NCBI RefSeq assembly: GCF_022682495.2
Contig: NC_071399.1
Coordinates: 57,342,873-57,406,872 of the forward strand
Reading direction: 5' to 3'
Source: Desmodus rotundus
Lineage: Eukaryota > Chordata > Mammalia > Chiroptera > Phyllostomidae
DNA length: 64,000 nucleotides
Made by a program: the position numbers and the translations under genes. Below, piece after piece: positions 24,825 to 37,659 of this stretch. Under the pieces are notes generated by a model. The model saw nothing but the letters and a program-made list of their open reading frames with translations, had not been told where the DNA came from and made no database searches. Position 1 is the first letter of the stretch, and every line of letters begins with the position of its first letter.

Positions 24825-25058
24825 GAGCCCTGGCCAGTGTGGCTCAAGTGGTTGAGTGTAGTTCAGTAACCAAAAGGTTTCGGATTTGAGACCTAATCAG
24901 GGAACATGCTTAGGTTGTGATTTCAATCCCTGTTCAGGGCACTTACAGAAGGCAACCCATAGATGTTTCTTTTTCTCTCTCTCTCTCTCTTCCTCTCTAC
25001 CTTGATTTCTCTCTAGAACCTAGGGAAAAAATATCCTCAGGTGAGGATTAAAATCTAT
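24825..25058 (+). mobile_element. Ves SINE (tRNA-derived, older copy)
   Basis: Flanked by a 13-bp duplication, AAAAATACTGATA, at 24812-24824 and 25059-25071. It begins GAGCCCTGGCCAGTGTGGCTC, carries the A- and B-box-like tRNA blocks (GTGGCTCAAGTGGTTGAG; GGATTTGAGACCTAATC) and the 'CAGGGCACTTACAGAAGGCAA' body, and ends in a pyrimidine tract and A-rich tail. It differs from the other Ves copies at many sites, suggesting an older insertion. Confidence 0.93.
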
Positions 25059-25071
25059 AAAAATACTGATA

Positions 25072-27834
25072 AAAATTGAGGTGTATTTCAAATAATTTTG
25101 ATGTTAAATATTTAACTGCTTTTATGAGTTTCATATTATGGGGGAAAACTGTCTTTTATCAGTATATAACTTGACCTTATTTTGTCCTTAATGTTCCCAA
25201 CACATAATGTTCATGTATGTAAATGAAATATGTATTTTTATGTTGTATGTGCTTACATTCTCTTAATATTTTAATGGCTTCCTTTATGTAATATTTCTTT
25301 AGTACTTTAGTTTCCATGAATATTTAAAAGTTGGATTTTATTTTATTATGATATTAGAATCAATTTAAATAATAAACTCGTCTTATTAGAATTTAATAAT
25401 TTCTCTTTTTCCAAAAAGTGTGGAATCAAGACTGCTAATATGTTCTATTGGTCAGAGTTCCAAGCTTATTCAGCCATGTTGGTCTGCCATATTTGGCTCC
25501 AGCCCTAATGCTATGTTAGGTTCCAAAATGTTTGGAGATCTAGCAATTGTATTTACATTCAACTAGTAGAAAATAAGAAAAGAAAACATTTTAATGACTT
25601 TTTTGCTTATGGCCAGTTCCCAGAAATTGCATATACTACATCAAATTACATTTCTTTGGTAAACTTTAGTAACATAGCCACACCTACTTATAAGTAAGTC
25701 AGAAATATCTAATCTTAATATCTACTAAGGCTTCTGATTTACAATCAATATTTATAATGATATGGTTTGGGAAAGAGAAGCCATTTTCTCAAACATCAAG
25801 GATCTAAATTACATGATATTTAGACACTGAGTCTCTTCAGCACATTTCCATTCCTTTCTATCTCTATTCGATGACTAATTCTAGCTGAGTACTTCTCTAA
25901 TTAAAGGACTTTAATAGAACTGGCAAAAACTGGACAACCAAGACCAACATTTTTAAGTTCACTCTTCACCCTAATTCTGTTTTTGATTCTATCCAGTAAT
26001 GAAATGACACAGCTTCCAATATGTAACAAGCATTTTCAGATTGCCATCTATCTGTTCCTATTATTTCAATGTAATATAATTTATTTCTGTTGTGTACAGT
26101 ACTCTACTTCTAGATTCCTTTTTTGTTGTTGTTGTTATCACTAGAGTCACCTGAGAGTTTCAAAACTTCTAAAACAACATGAATTTAAACAAGATAGAAG
26201 TTTACTTTTCTCTGATACTGAAAAGGGCTGGAAGTAGGCATACTGATACTGGTATGTCACTCCAAAAGAACAAGAACTCAGATCTTTGCTCTTGCTCCTC
26301 TACTTGGCTAAGTTTCCATTCTCTGGGTCACACTAAAGCCCATAAAGGACAATGGATTTCTATCCCTTACATCCAGACCTTACTTGGAATTCAGAAAAGG
26401 AGAAGAATGCTCTCTAATGTTAAAGATACTGACAAGAATTTAGAGACACTGCTTCTGCTTTATATTTTGGAAGGAAAGAGTTAAGAATACAATCTGCACT
26501 AAAGGAAAGAAAAAAAGCAGGTGACCTGCTTTAATGTCCTTTTACACGTTAATCAGAATTCCTGGCAAGCAAACTAATGATATTTGCTATCAAGAATCTG
26601 TATATATGGGACATATTTAACAGGAAATACTTTGAAGATTGTCTAGGATTGTTTATAAGATACAAACACAAAATCTATGGATTTATGGAAAATGGATCTC
26701 TGGAAAATATCACTGAAGTTCTTTCACTATCTGAATACAAAATGAAAACATTTCATAACTGAAATGACTAGCTTCTGTATAAGAACTGTAGATGCAAACA
26801 TCTTTCGATAACTCACACTTAAATTGGGATAGAGCAAGTCTGATACAGTGAGAATCATCCTGGGAAGCCACATGGTAAATCTTGGACCAGTTTTCACAGT
26901 GCCTTGGAATGTATTACTTGAGGACCTGATTTTACTAGTAAAGTTTAATACTGGGTAAGATCTCTGATATGTCTGAGACTAATTTGACAAACCAATAAAT
27001 TATAGTATCTCAATCTCCTTGGCCAGTACTTAGTGTAATATAAATACAAGTTAGGCTAAATTATATTTTCATTCTGAGACACCACATTCCAGCTAAATAT
27101 TAGGAATTCTTGCTTTACCTTTAAAAGGGTGATGATTAATGTTAGAGGACAACTAGAATCTCTTTACTTCACTTCTAAATATCTATCCTATCTAAACTAT
27201 CATAATTATACACTGTGTATGAAAATATTCACACATCAGAATGAATAAATATCTTGAGAATAATTACTAGCAGTGGAAATGGTTGCCCTCGTTCCTTTGT
27301 CTTTTCACCTGCAAATTCCCATCAGCTGCAAATTCTGAATGGCAGCATCTGCAGGGGTGGAGAGGACAAAACCTGGTTGCAGCCTGTGACCGTTGGCATT
27401 GGAGACATCAGCAGGTCCTTCACTCAGGCCAGAGTTCTTCACTTATTTTTAGGGGCCAAAATATCTCCAGGAAATGCTGTCTTATTCTTGCTTCAGGGGT
27501 GGGTCACTAGGTTTGGTCCTCTGGTGCCACCTGCCTCCTAGTCTATAGCAGAGCCTATGCCTTTGCTCACATCAGGAAGATACATCTGAAGATGCTGGGA
27601 CTCAGGCTAGCAGTAGATGAAGGGCAACAGACAGGCATTCAATATATTGATGCTGTGTTCCATGAACCATCCTCTCTATTCATCATTTCTAAAAGTAAAC
27701 ATAACATATATTATTTGATTCTGTTTTCATAAAGTATTTCTGTTATTTTGTTTAAATAAATATGTAAAAATATACCTAGTTAAATTAATGCAATCTATTA
27801 TTATTTCTGAGAGTTAGAATTAGGGCTCATTTTT
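25072..27834. other. Unassigned DNA with a GC-richer block
   Basis: No gene is supported. Bases 26175-26410 start with AACAAGATAGAAGTTTACTT and weakly recall an ancient mammal-wide repeat, but I could not name it. Bases 27280-27660 are less AT-rich and contain a 95-codon frame (27254-27541) without a known domain. Confidence 0.4.
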
Positions 27835-27849
27835 AGATATTATTTTCTT

Positions 27850-27977
27850 TTTTATGTAACTTTATTTTATTATTTTATTTTTTTAACTTTTTTTTATTGT
27901 TCAAGTACAGTTTTCTGCCTTTTCCCCCACCCCTCTCCACCTCCCTAGCCTTCCCCACCTCCCTCCCGTTTCCACCT
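27850..27977 (-). mobile_element. Short 5'-truncated L1 tail
   Basis: Antisense L1 3' UTR: a T-rich start, TATTGTTCAAGTACAG, then CCCCCACCCCTCTCCACC. Imperfect duplications (AGATATTATTTTCTT near 27835; AAATATTGTTTTCTT near 27978) flank it. Confidence 0.85.
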
Positions 27978-27992
27978 AAATATTGTTTTCTT

Positions 27993-30256
27993 AATTTTCT
28001 ACATTTCCTTAATTCTTTAAATTATTATAGAATTTAAAAATAGGATCTTTTTTTCTAAATATCTTAGGAAGCAAAACAGTGTGTAACTTCTAAAAATAAA
28101 TTTAAGACAAATTCCCTGCAGATAATGGTCTTACCCCAATTCTGACAGGACATTCTGGAGATATAATGGATTAACTAACAATTTATTTAAAATTTGACAG
28201 AATTAAACATTATTTTTGAAGATTTTTATGTTCAAAAATCTGTATCTTTTCTATACCATGTCTTTCTGTGAAAATAGCTTATCAGAAAAAGAACTGTACT
28301 TCAAATTAAGTATGTGACATTCATTGAACATTTCTTTTAAAAATAAAATACTTCTATATCAATCAATATTAATCAATATATTCATGAGAAAACAATGTTA
28401 AAATATAATTCTTCTAGGATAAGTTTCTGTTTAATAAACAATGTTTCTGAAGTCAACACAATCTCAACTATCTATTAAATCTGTTTTTCACTTAGCAAGC
28501 ACATTCACAATCATTTTGTAAAATATACTTCTGGAAAAGGGTAAATTTTCCATCAATTAACTACAGATTCTATAAACCTTAAAGATCAAAGGCTTATCTG
28601 CACTTGCACCTAGACAGAACACAACAGCTGAGACTTTAAATTCCCTCTCCACACTTAGCCAGCATATTTGCATGGCAATGTGAAATGTCCAATTCTTTGC
28701 ACACAAATTCAGTAACTAAGGTGAATAAGCTTCCCTGTTTCCTCTGGCTCAAATTAATAACTAAGAGAGTTCTTCAAAATACAATATGATTAGTCATCTT
28801 TAATCAATTGAATAAATTGACTAATAAGAATCTGCCCAGTGATCATTCGCTGGAGAAGTACATTAATCTATGTATACACTCGAGCCTTCCACCCAGAGAG
28901 AAGTCACTTACACTGTCAGAGCTGCTGCCATGATAAGTGCATCCCAAGCAGGGTAAACATCCATCTTGCTTCAAGGAATGATCGTTCAGGGCCCTGGATA
29001 CTTAGAAGACTGCAAACTGATATAAATATATGAGAGACTTTCAGAATTAAAGCAAAATAAGCAGGCTTTCAAATGCTTAGCATTTATTCCTAGTCAGATG
29101 CTAGCTTATTAAAATGAATATTCTTTTTCAAAAACAGAAAATTGAATATATAAAAAGTAAAATGCATCTTATTTTGACTTAAACATTTTATATTTAGAAT
29201 AATATTAATAATATAATTTAAACACACAAAGAGTTTTAGGGAGGTAATCAAATAATGTGTCAGCTTAGCTACAAAATTGTTTCTTAGAAAGAGAAACAAA
29301 TGTTTTACTTTTAAAGATAATTTGTCATATTAACAATCATATAAATATGGTACATTCATATTTAAAAGCTGTAGGATCAAATCATTTCAAATTAAACAAC
29401 GGCAAATGTAACTTTTCAACTAGGAACTCAAAATGTATTAAAAGCACAATGTCCTTGGGATGATTCATGTTTCAAAATGCAGCACTGTACTTCCTAGGGT
29501 CATGTTTTAAATCACAGTCACAGCCGGCATGCAAGATAAGTTTTGTACTCATTATGCAATATACCTAACAGCCCAACCTCTAGTCTTTGAATTTGTTTTT
29601 TTAATTCCATAGGAATTAAACAATAAGTTTCATAAGAATTAGGGAAATTGAAAAGCATATATTTCCAATTTCTCACTAGACTAAAGACAGCCTTCAGGTA
29701 TCATTTTCACATTTTTGGAATTGGTGGCAAGAAAAAACAACTATTTTCTATCTTGCTGATAGTCCAACTTTGAGGAATTTGCTATGGCTACTCTGTGTTG
29801 TTACCAATAACATATACTTATATGCATGCCATCACACTCTAAATGTTGTATTTTTCCAATTTTCCTTTGTGCAACTAGGCATAACATACTTGAATACTCC
29901 TTTCCCTTCTTCACCTCTATGTCTACATCAACTGTACTGTGCATCTGTGTTTAACTAGCAGACTTAGCATCAATGATCATGTTTTTGATGGAAAGAGTTG
30001 GGAATATTTATCCTGCAAACGTCAGGCAAAACATGAAAACATGGCTCTTTCTGAAAATAAGAAGTTTCCCCTTGGCTTCTAAAAAAAAAAAAAAACTACA
30101 GTAGGAAATGTTTCAAATCTTATGTTTTCAAACCACATTCAAACAGAAATCAAATTTGGAATCTAAATCAGCAATGCAGCATCATGTTAGTTAATGCATA
30201 CTTGCCATGAAATTAATTAATAAGAATTTTAAATGATATAAACTTGAAAAAGAGCA
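27993..30256. other. Unassigned AT-rich DNA
   Basis: No gene or repeat was recognised. An octamer-like ATTTGCAT lies at 28665-28672 in a less AT-rich patch (28600-28720), and another slightly CpG-containing patch spans 28835-29000. Either could be conserved non-coding DNA, but nothing in the sequence alone proves it. Confidence 0.4.
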
Positions 30257-32640
30257 GAACAGGGCAGCCCAGTGGGTGGAAGCTGAGCCCCCTTTCTTGT
30301 ACTTTCAGCCTAGATTTTCAGTTGATCTTCCAACAAGTGACCTGAACAATCCAAGGAATCTCAGCTGATAGGAATTTTTGAAGCCAAGGAGCACAGAAGA
30401 TGCTTTGAATGGTCTGGTAAGAGATTTTATAAGTTGAGAGGAAAATTGCCTGTGCAAGGCACATGCAACAAAGAAGAGATCAATCAGAAAACATAGCTTA
30501 GTGGCTCCCTCTCCTCCCAGAGCAGGGCCTTGGTCCTGCACGGGGAAACCACCAATCCTTGAGAGAGATTTGAAGGGACTTAGTCTCCCTTAGTCTAGGA
30601 GACTAAGGATACACACACACAGCAAGCATCACATCCATAGATGCACCGCCATTCAAGAGAGTTCCAGACAGAAACTCTATCTACAGCTGTGGGAGGCACT
30701 GGCAAGCTGTGATCAGCCCTGACCAAGAGAGACTTTGTGCTTTTTGGGGAGGTGGATCACACAGAGAACTGGCCCAAGGCTTGGTGAGGATGCCACATAG
30801 AGACTCTTTTCTTTTCTTTTTTTTAATTTTTATTGTTATTCAATTACAGTTGTATGCCTTTTCTTCCCATCCCTCTACCCCACCCCAGATGAACCCACCT
30901 CCCTCCCCGCCTCCACCCTCCCCCTTGATTTTGTCCATGTGTCCTTTATAGTAGTTCCTGTAATGCCCTAGCCTCACTGTCACCTCTCCACTCCCCCCCT
31001 CCCCCCCGGCTATTGTTAGATTGTTCTTAAGAGGAGCTGAAGCAAGACTTGAGACTGGGCAGGGACCCTGTGCTTGCACGTGCAGACACAGCAGCTCTGC
31101 CAAGGAAGAAAGCAGAGTGAAAGCAAGTTTGGTCCCACAAAGTACAGCTGTGCAGGAAAAACAGGAAATGCCATGCTGGAGGGACTGTGGGACCTGACCC
31201 GGCATACTGGTGAGCAGTGGACTGTGCAGAGTGGAGAGTTCAGGCCCGAGTCCCCTGTAAGAGCAGCAGGCTGGGGACTGGACAGCCAGGAGCTGAAAGC
31301 CTGAGATTCATTGTAACCAGGCAGGTCACCTCACAGGTATGTGTGCCCGACCCCCACATGCAGGATTGCAGGCTCTGCATATTGCTGAGACCAGCTTGGT
31401 GCAGATCATGAGGGGAAAGAAGGAGAAGCTCTGAAAGGTTCTTTTCTGAACTTCTATCAGACATTACGAGCTCTGTTTGTTCCTCAGACCCTGATCCACT
31501 GAAACCAGCTGAGCAGAGAGATTAGAGACAGATGCAACAAGGGTTGTTCAGGTTCCACCGAGCCTTGGCTCTTAGGCAGAGTTGCCATCAACACCAAGAA
31601 GGAAAGAGCTGCCCCTTTTACACAGATTGGCTCCTCACAGGTACGGACAGCTAATTCACTAGAAACCATACACTGTTGGAAATAATCTGTGACAGAAAAA
31701 GACAAAGGGGTAAGGAAACCCTCCACCATTTTTACTGAATGCTGAAGAGGTGACCCAGGTATTCCACCCTCCCAATAGCACCACAGGCCCTTCTGGAGGC
31801 AGGTGAAGGTGGTACTGGCAGAGCAATTGGAAATTAGATGAACCACTCCTGGGCCTTTTGCTGATGGAAATTCAGTAGGGCAGGACAGTGAGGCACAATC
31901 AGGTCCGAAGGAGACAGCTAAAGACTGTGGATATCTTTTAGTCTTGAACAGGCTGCCTAAGGCTAGACTGGGACACCATCTGATATTACCAAGGGCAGAT
32001 CCATAAAGAGAATACAGTGGCAAACATTAGACTCCGCTGAGACAAATTCTACCATGGTTTCATTATTAGTACATTTTTTTTCTCCTACATCGTTTTTTAA
32101 CATTTTTTCTTTTTCTTCAAGTTTGTTCTTATTATTTCACTATTTTTCAAAATCTAGTTTACTTCAAATCTCATATTTTACTCCTCTCTTCCCTTACTCC
32201 ATTTTGCCTTCTTTTGTCTTCTTATTTTTGTTTTAAGTTTTATTATTTTTCTTTCTAACACTTGTTTTTATTCTGCACTCTTACTGTTCTCCTCCCTTCA
32301 GCCTCTCAAAACCATTTTTCTTGTCATTAGTCATCTCCCATTATTTATCCCATTCTTATAATACCCTTATTCTCTTTCCATCTTTATTAATCTTTGTTCT
32401 TTGTTTATTGATATGGTGGTTATTGTAGCATTTCCTCAATTTTATTCATAGATGTTCACTATTTTTGTATTTCAAATCTCAAATTTTAACATTCCCTTCT
32501 CCTACCCCATTTTGCCTTCCTCCTTCCCTTTTTTTTCAATTTAAATTTTTCTTCCTCTCTTAGCCACGTTCTCATTTATCAATCTTATCTTTTCTTTACC
32601 CTCTATATTCTCAAAGTCACTTTTCTCTCTTTTAGACATC
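30257..32640 (+). promoter_or_regulatory. 5' region (5' UTR) of the old L1
   Basis: GC-richer sequence up to about 32040 is followed by 600 bp rich in T and C (32045-32640), which leads directly into ORF1 C-terminal sequence. The young L1 also has a pyrimidine-rich block before ORF1 (45740-46000), so I read this as the 5' UTR. In L1 this region holds an internal RNA polymerase II promoter; none can be proven here. The N-terminal, coiled-coil half of ORF1 seems to be missing. A 179-codon open frame runs antisense at 31484-32023. Confidence 0.6.
30796..31027 (-). mobile_element. L1 3' end inserted in the old L1 5' region
   Basis: Antisense L1 3' UTR: a T-rich start at about 30796, TTATTCAATTACAGTTGTATG, the CCATCCCTCTACCCCACCCC block, 'TGTCCATGTGTCCTTTATAG', and a GGCTATTGTTAGATTGTTCTTAA end. 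It resembles the 3' UTR of the young L1 at 51 kb, so it is a later arrival. No clear duplication was seen. Confidence 0.85.
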
Positions 32641-33175
32641 ACATAAGGATCTTCAGGACAACTTCAACCATAATAATATTCATATCATAGAGATACCAGA
32701 AGGAGAAGAATAGGAGCAAGGGATAGAAAACCTGTTTGAAAAATTAATGACAGAAAGTTTCCTTAACTTGGTGAGGGACAAAGTCAGAAAGTTCAGGAAG
32801 CACAGAGGGTCCCAGTCAAGATGAACCCAAAGATGTCCACTCCAAAACACATTATAATTAAAAGGGCAAAATTTAAAGACAAAGAGAGAATCTTAAAAGT
32901 GACAAGGGAGAAACAGCTAGTAACATACCAGGGAGCAATGATAAAATTATCATCTGATTTGTCAATAGAAATACTGCAAGCCAGAAGGGAATGACATGAA
33001 ATATTCTAAGTAGTGAAAGCAAAGTAATGAAAGCAAAGGCCTGCAACCAAGATCACTCTACCCAGCAAGACTCTCAATTAAAATGGAAGGTGAAATAAGG
33101 AGCTTCCTAGACCAAAAAAATATTCATAAAATAATAATAATAATATTAATAAAAGGCTAAAAGAGTACATCTCCA
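32641..33175 (+). pseudogene. ORF1 C-terminal remnant of the old L1
   Basis: Aligned by eye with the young L1 ORF1 from about 46610: the 'GATACCAGAAGGAGAAGAAT' block, 'AGAAAACCTGTTTGAAAAAT', 'GGGTCCCAGTCAAGATGAAC', 'CAAGATCACTCTACCCAGC' and a CTAAAGGGACTA end. Stops and frameshifts break it throughout. The coiled-coil half is absent. Confidence 0.75.
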
Positions 33176-36100
33176 CCAAGTCAGAATTGTAAGACACACT
33201 AAAGGGACTAAATTAAGATGAAGAAAAAGAGAGAGAGACAAAGGAACATGGATACAAAGAAAAGAAATGGCAATGAATAAGTACCTACTAATGATAAGCT
33301 TAAATGTAAATAGATTAAATGCTCCAAACAAAAGACATAGGGTAGCTCAATGGATAAAAAACATAACCTGCATGTATACTGTCCACAACAGACCCACCTC
33401 AGAACAAAAGATATACACAGACTGAAAGTGCTGGAATCAAAAATATATTCTAAGTAAATGGACATGAGAACGAGCTTGGTAACAATACATATATTAGGCA
33501 AAAAACCATAACAAGAGATAAACAAGGTCACAACATAATACTTAAGGGGGTAATGCAACAAGAGGATATACCCATTGTAAACATATATACACCCAACATA
33601 GGAGCACCTAAATATATGAGGAAAATTGGAGGACTTCGAGAAAAATATTGATAGCAACACAGTCACTGCAAGAGAATGGGAACAACGGATAGATCTTCAC
33701 AACAAAGAGTCAAAGAGGAATTTGTGGCAACAAATGACACTGTAGGTCAAATGGGCTTAATTGATATATACAGAACATTTTACCCCAAAGAAAGAAAATA
33801 TGCATTATTTTCAAATGCACATGGAACATTTTCAAAGATAGACCACACTGTAGGTCACAAAACAAGTCTCAACAAATTCAAGAAAACTGAAATCATATCA
33901 GGCATCTTATCATATGACATGGCTTGAAACTAGAAACCAACTTCAAGGAAAAAACTCAAAAAACATTCAAATATATGGAGACTGAATAACATGCTATTAA
34001 ATAATGAATGGGTAACAATGAGATCAAGGAAGAAATCAAAAATTATCTGGAAACAAATAAAAATAAACATACAACACCCTCAAACCTATGGCACACAGCA
34101 AAAGTAGGCCTGAGAAGAAATTCATAAAAATATAGGCTTACTTAAATAAGATAGGAAAATCTCAAATAAACAACCTAACCCTACATCTAGAAGAACTAGA
34201 GGAACAAAGCCAAAAGCAAGGAGAAAGGAAATAATCAATCTCACAGCAGAATTAAATGATATGGAGTCTTAAATATCAATTCAAAGGATCCATGAATCCA
34301 AGAGCTGGTTCTTTGAAAAGAGAAACAAAATTGACAAACCTTTAACCAGACTCATCAAGAAAAAAGGACAGAAGATCCAAATAAATAAAATCACAAATGA
34401 AAGTGAAATTACAAACAATACCACAGATATCAAATGATTGAAAGAAATTACTATGAATGACTATATGTTAAAAAATTGGAAAACCTGGGCAAAATGGACA
34501 AATTTCTAGAAACATACAATCTTTCAAAAATGAATCAAGAAGAAGCAAGAGCCTGACTAGATCAATAACGATGAGTGAAATTGAAACAGTATTCAAAAAA
34601 TTGCTGCCCACAAAAGACCTTGGTCAGACGGACTCACAGGCAAATTTTATCAAACATTTGAAAATAACTAACTCCTATTCTTCTCAAACTATTCTAAAAT
34701 TTCAAGAGAAGAGAATATTCCCAAACTATTTTTCCAATGCTGGTATTATCCTAATTCCAAAACCAGGTAAAGACAGAACAAAGAAAGAGAACTGGAGGCC
34801 AATATCTCTGATGTACATAGATGCTAAGATCTGCAACAAGATATTGGCAACCTGGATCCCTCAATACATTAAAAGGATCATACAACTTGATCAAGGGGGA
34901 TTCATCCCAGGGATGCCAGGATTGTACAATATTCACAAATCAATAAATATAATGCACAACATAAACAAAAGGAAAGACAAAATAAACAAAAGGAACGTCA
35001 AAATTGTATCAATAGATGTGGAAAAAGCATTTGATAAAGTACAGCACTCATTTGTGATGAAAACACTCAGCAAAGTGGGAATAGAGGCAGAATACCTCAA
35101 CATAATAAAGGCCAGATATGAGAAACCTACAGCCAACATTATACTCAATGGGCAAAAAATAAAGCTTTCCCCCTAAGATCAGGAACAAGACAAGGACATT
35201 CACTTTCACCACTTCTATTCAACATAGTATTGCAAGTCCTAGCCATAGTGATCAGACAGAAAAAGAAGTAAAGACATCCAAATTAGAAAGGAGGAAGTAA
35301 AACTGTTACTGTTCACAGATGACATATAGTGTACCTGGAAAATCCTATAGACTCCACCAAAAAAAACTACAGGTCCTAATAAGTGAATTAGACAAAGTGG
35401 CAGGATACAAAGTCAATATTCAGAAACTGAAGGCATTTTTGTACACCACCAACAAAATATCAAGAATAGAATTGAGAAAAATTACCATTTCCTATAGCAA
35501 CAACAACAAAAAAAGTACATAGGAATGCACCTAACCAAGAAGGTAAAAGACCTGTACTGTTGGGAACTGCCCTGCCTGGTTTCAGAGGCTGTAACCCCTC
35601 ATGGTTAAGGCTGAGTCAGAGTTGGGACCATAAGCCACTAAGGAGACAAAGCTTGTCTCCCTGGCAGGGGTGCCACCTCTGCCCACTTCACCCGGCTTGG
35701 CCCTGAGCTTGGCCAGTTAGCCAATGACGGGTAAGAATCCTCAAGGGAGGATCAACCTAAGACAGGCATGGTCACGGAAGAGGCCCGCAGGGAAGGACTC
35801 GGGGGGCTGTGGCAAAATGGGGTGATGGACCCTAGCCCCTCGGCTTTGAAATAGCCTGAGTCCTCATTCTGTCTGCAAGAAGTCTCCTAATCTCTTGGCT
35901 GCCTTACTTCCCTTGCCTGACTTAAGCCTGAAGCAATAACAGAGGGCAGTGCAGTCCTGTGCTGGGAAGGGCGGATTCCCTAGGGAATCAGGCCTAAGGA
36001 AAATACATACATTCCTGTGAAACCTACTTAATTTGTACCCTCAGTTTAAGAGATAAGGGTCCAGACCTGAGATGAGTCTGGCGCCTAAAGTTTTATGGCC

Positions 36101-36224
36101 CTCTAACTAATTGGATGTAACTCAGAATAAGCCCTCAAAGTTCTGTGTAAATCATGTATTGTTTAACCCTTACTGGCTAACAATGATTGATGAGCTTTAT
36201 CTGTATTCCTATGCGAATGAACCT

Positions 36225-36230
36225 AATAAA
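36225..36230 (+). promoter_or_regulatory. LTR polyadenylation signal
   Basis: AATAAA about 140 bases before the 3' end of the LTR, the usual arrangement for retroviral R/U5. Confidence 0.7.
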
Positions 36231-36369
36231 AGCCCCTGGAAAAAGAGGCTCTGGGCCCTTCTCCTTTGAGAGAAATGGCCACCTTTCCTCCCCAAGCAGA
36301 TCATGTCTTGGTAGTCTTTTTCTTCATCCGTGGCAGACCGGGGGGGCTGCGTTAAAGCCCCCCGACATC

Positions 36370-36387
36370 TGGTGCCTGCACAGGGAC
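36370..36387 (+). other. Primer-binding-site-like sequence
   Basis: Eighteen bases starting two bases after the first LTR end. By memory they agree with a lysine-tRNA primer site at 15 of 18 positions; the three differences are at positions 4, 8 and 10. Position and spacing fit a retroviral PBS. Confidence 0.65.
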
Positions 36388-37659
36388 GTGGGCACGGGAC
36401 AGGGACCTGAGGATTTTTGGGACCTGCACGGACCAGAGGCTTTGAGCCACCATCGCCACGGCTTCATCCATGGTGGACCGGGGGGCTGCATTAAAGCCCC
36501 CCGACACTGTACTTAGAAAACTACACAACACCGAAGAAAGAAATTAAGGAAGAGACAAATAAATGGAAGCATATATCATGTTCATGGATTGGAATAATTT
36601 ACATCATCAAAATGTCCATAATGCCCAAAACAATTTATAAATTGAACACCTTATCCTTGTTAAAATACCAATGAAATATTTCACAGATATAGAACAAACA
36701 GTTTGAAAATTTATATGGAACCATAAATGGCCCCAAATAGCTGCAGCAATTTTGAGAGAGACGAACAAAATAGGAGAGATAACAATACCGGATACCAAAC
36801 TATATTATAAGGCCACTGTAATAAAAAAAAAAAAGTCTGGTACTAGCATAAGAACAGACACATAGATCAATGGAACAGAACAGAGAGCCCAGAAATAAAG
36901 CTATGTCTTTCTGGTCAATTAATATTTGACAAAGGGAGCAGAAGCATAAAATGGTAAAAATCGCCTCTTCAACAAATGGTGTTGGGAGATGTGGACAGCT
37001 ATATGCAAAAAAATGAAACTTGACCACCAACATACACAGTACACAAAAATAAACTCAAGGTTAATAAAACACTTACATTTATTTTTTTTGATATATTTAT
37101 TGATTATGCTATTACAGTTGTCCCATTTCCACCCCTTCACTCAACTCCATCCTGCCCAGCCCCTCCCTGTCACATTCCCCCCCTATAGTTCATGTCCATG
37201 GGTCATACTTATAAGTTCTTTGGCTTCTACATTTCCTACACTATTCTTACCCTCCCCCTGTCTATTTTCCACCTATCATTTATGCTATTTATTCTCTGTA
37301 CCTTTCCCCCCCTCTCCCCCTCCCAATCCCCTATTGATAACCCTCCATGTGATCTCCATTTCTGTGGTTCTGTTCCTGTTCTACTTGTTTGCTTAGTTTT
37401 CTTTTGTTTTGGTTTTAGGTGTGGTTGTTTATAACTGTGAGTTTGCTGTCATTTTTACTGTTCATATTTTTTATCTTCTTTTTCTTAGATAAGTCCCTTT
37501 AACATTTCATATAATAAGAGCTTGGTGATGATGAACTCCTTTAACTTGACCTTATCTGAGAAGCACTTTATCTTCCCTTCCATTCTAAATGATAGCTTTG
37601 CTGGATACAGTAATCTTGGATGTAGGTTCTTGCCTTTCATGACTTGGAATACTTCTTGC

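Larger units (their letters stand above)
35558..36506 (+). mobile_element. Endogenous retrovirus remnant: LTR + primer-site-like segment + second LTR 3' end (class II-like)
   Basis: The unit starts TGTTGGGAACTG, ends CCCCCGACA and has a perfect 6-bp duplication, CTGTAC, at 35552-35557 and 36507-36512 in the disrupted L1. A complete LTR of 810 bp spans 35558-36367, with AATAAA at 36225-36230. After a two-base gap, 36370-36387 (TGGTGCC...CAGGGAC) resembles a lysine-tRNA primer-binding site. A short leader-like stretch follows, then a second, slightly different copy of the LTR 3' end (about 36460-36506). The 6-bp duplication and lysine-type site point to a betaretrovirus-like (ERV class II) origin. 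No gag, pol or env sequence remains, so the unit is defective. Confidence 0.78.

Noticed and set aside
24825..25058. A tRNA gene in the Ves SINE head
   Set aside because: The A- and B-box-like blocks belong to a SINE with an A-rich tail and target duplications; no tRNA cloverleaf with a proper acceptor stem is formed.
36187..36516. A 109-codon open frame in the LTR unit as a retroviral gene
   Set aside because: It lies in the R/U5 part of the LTR and the leader, has no known domain, and no internal retroviral region is present.
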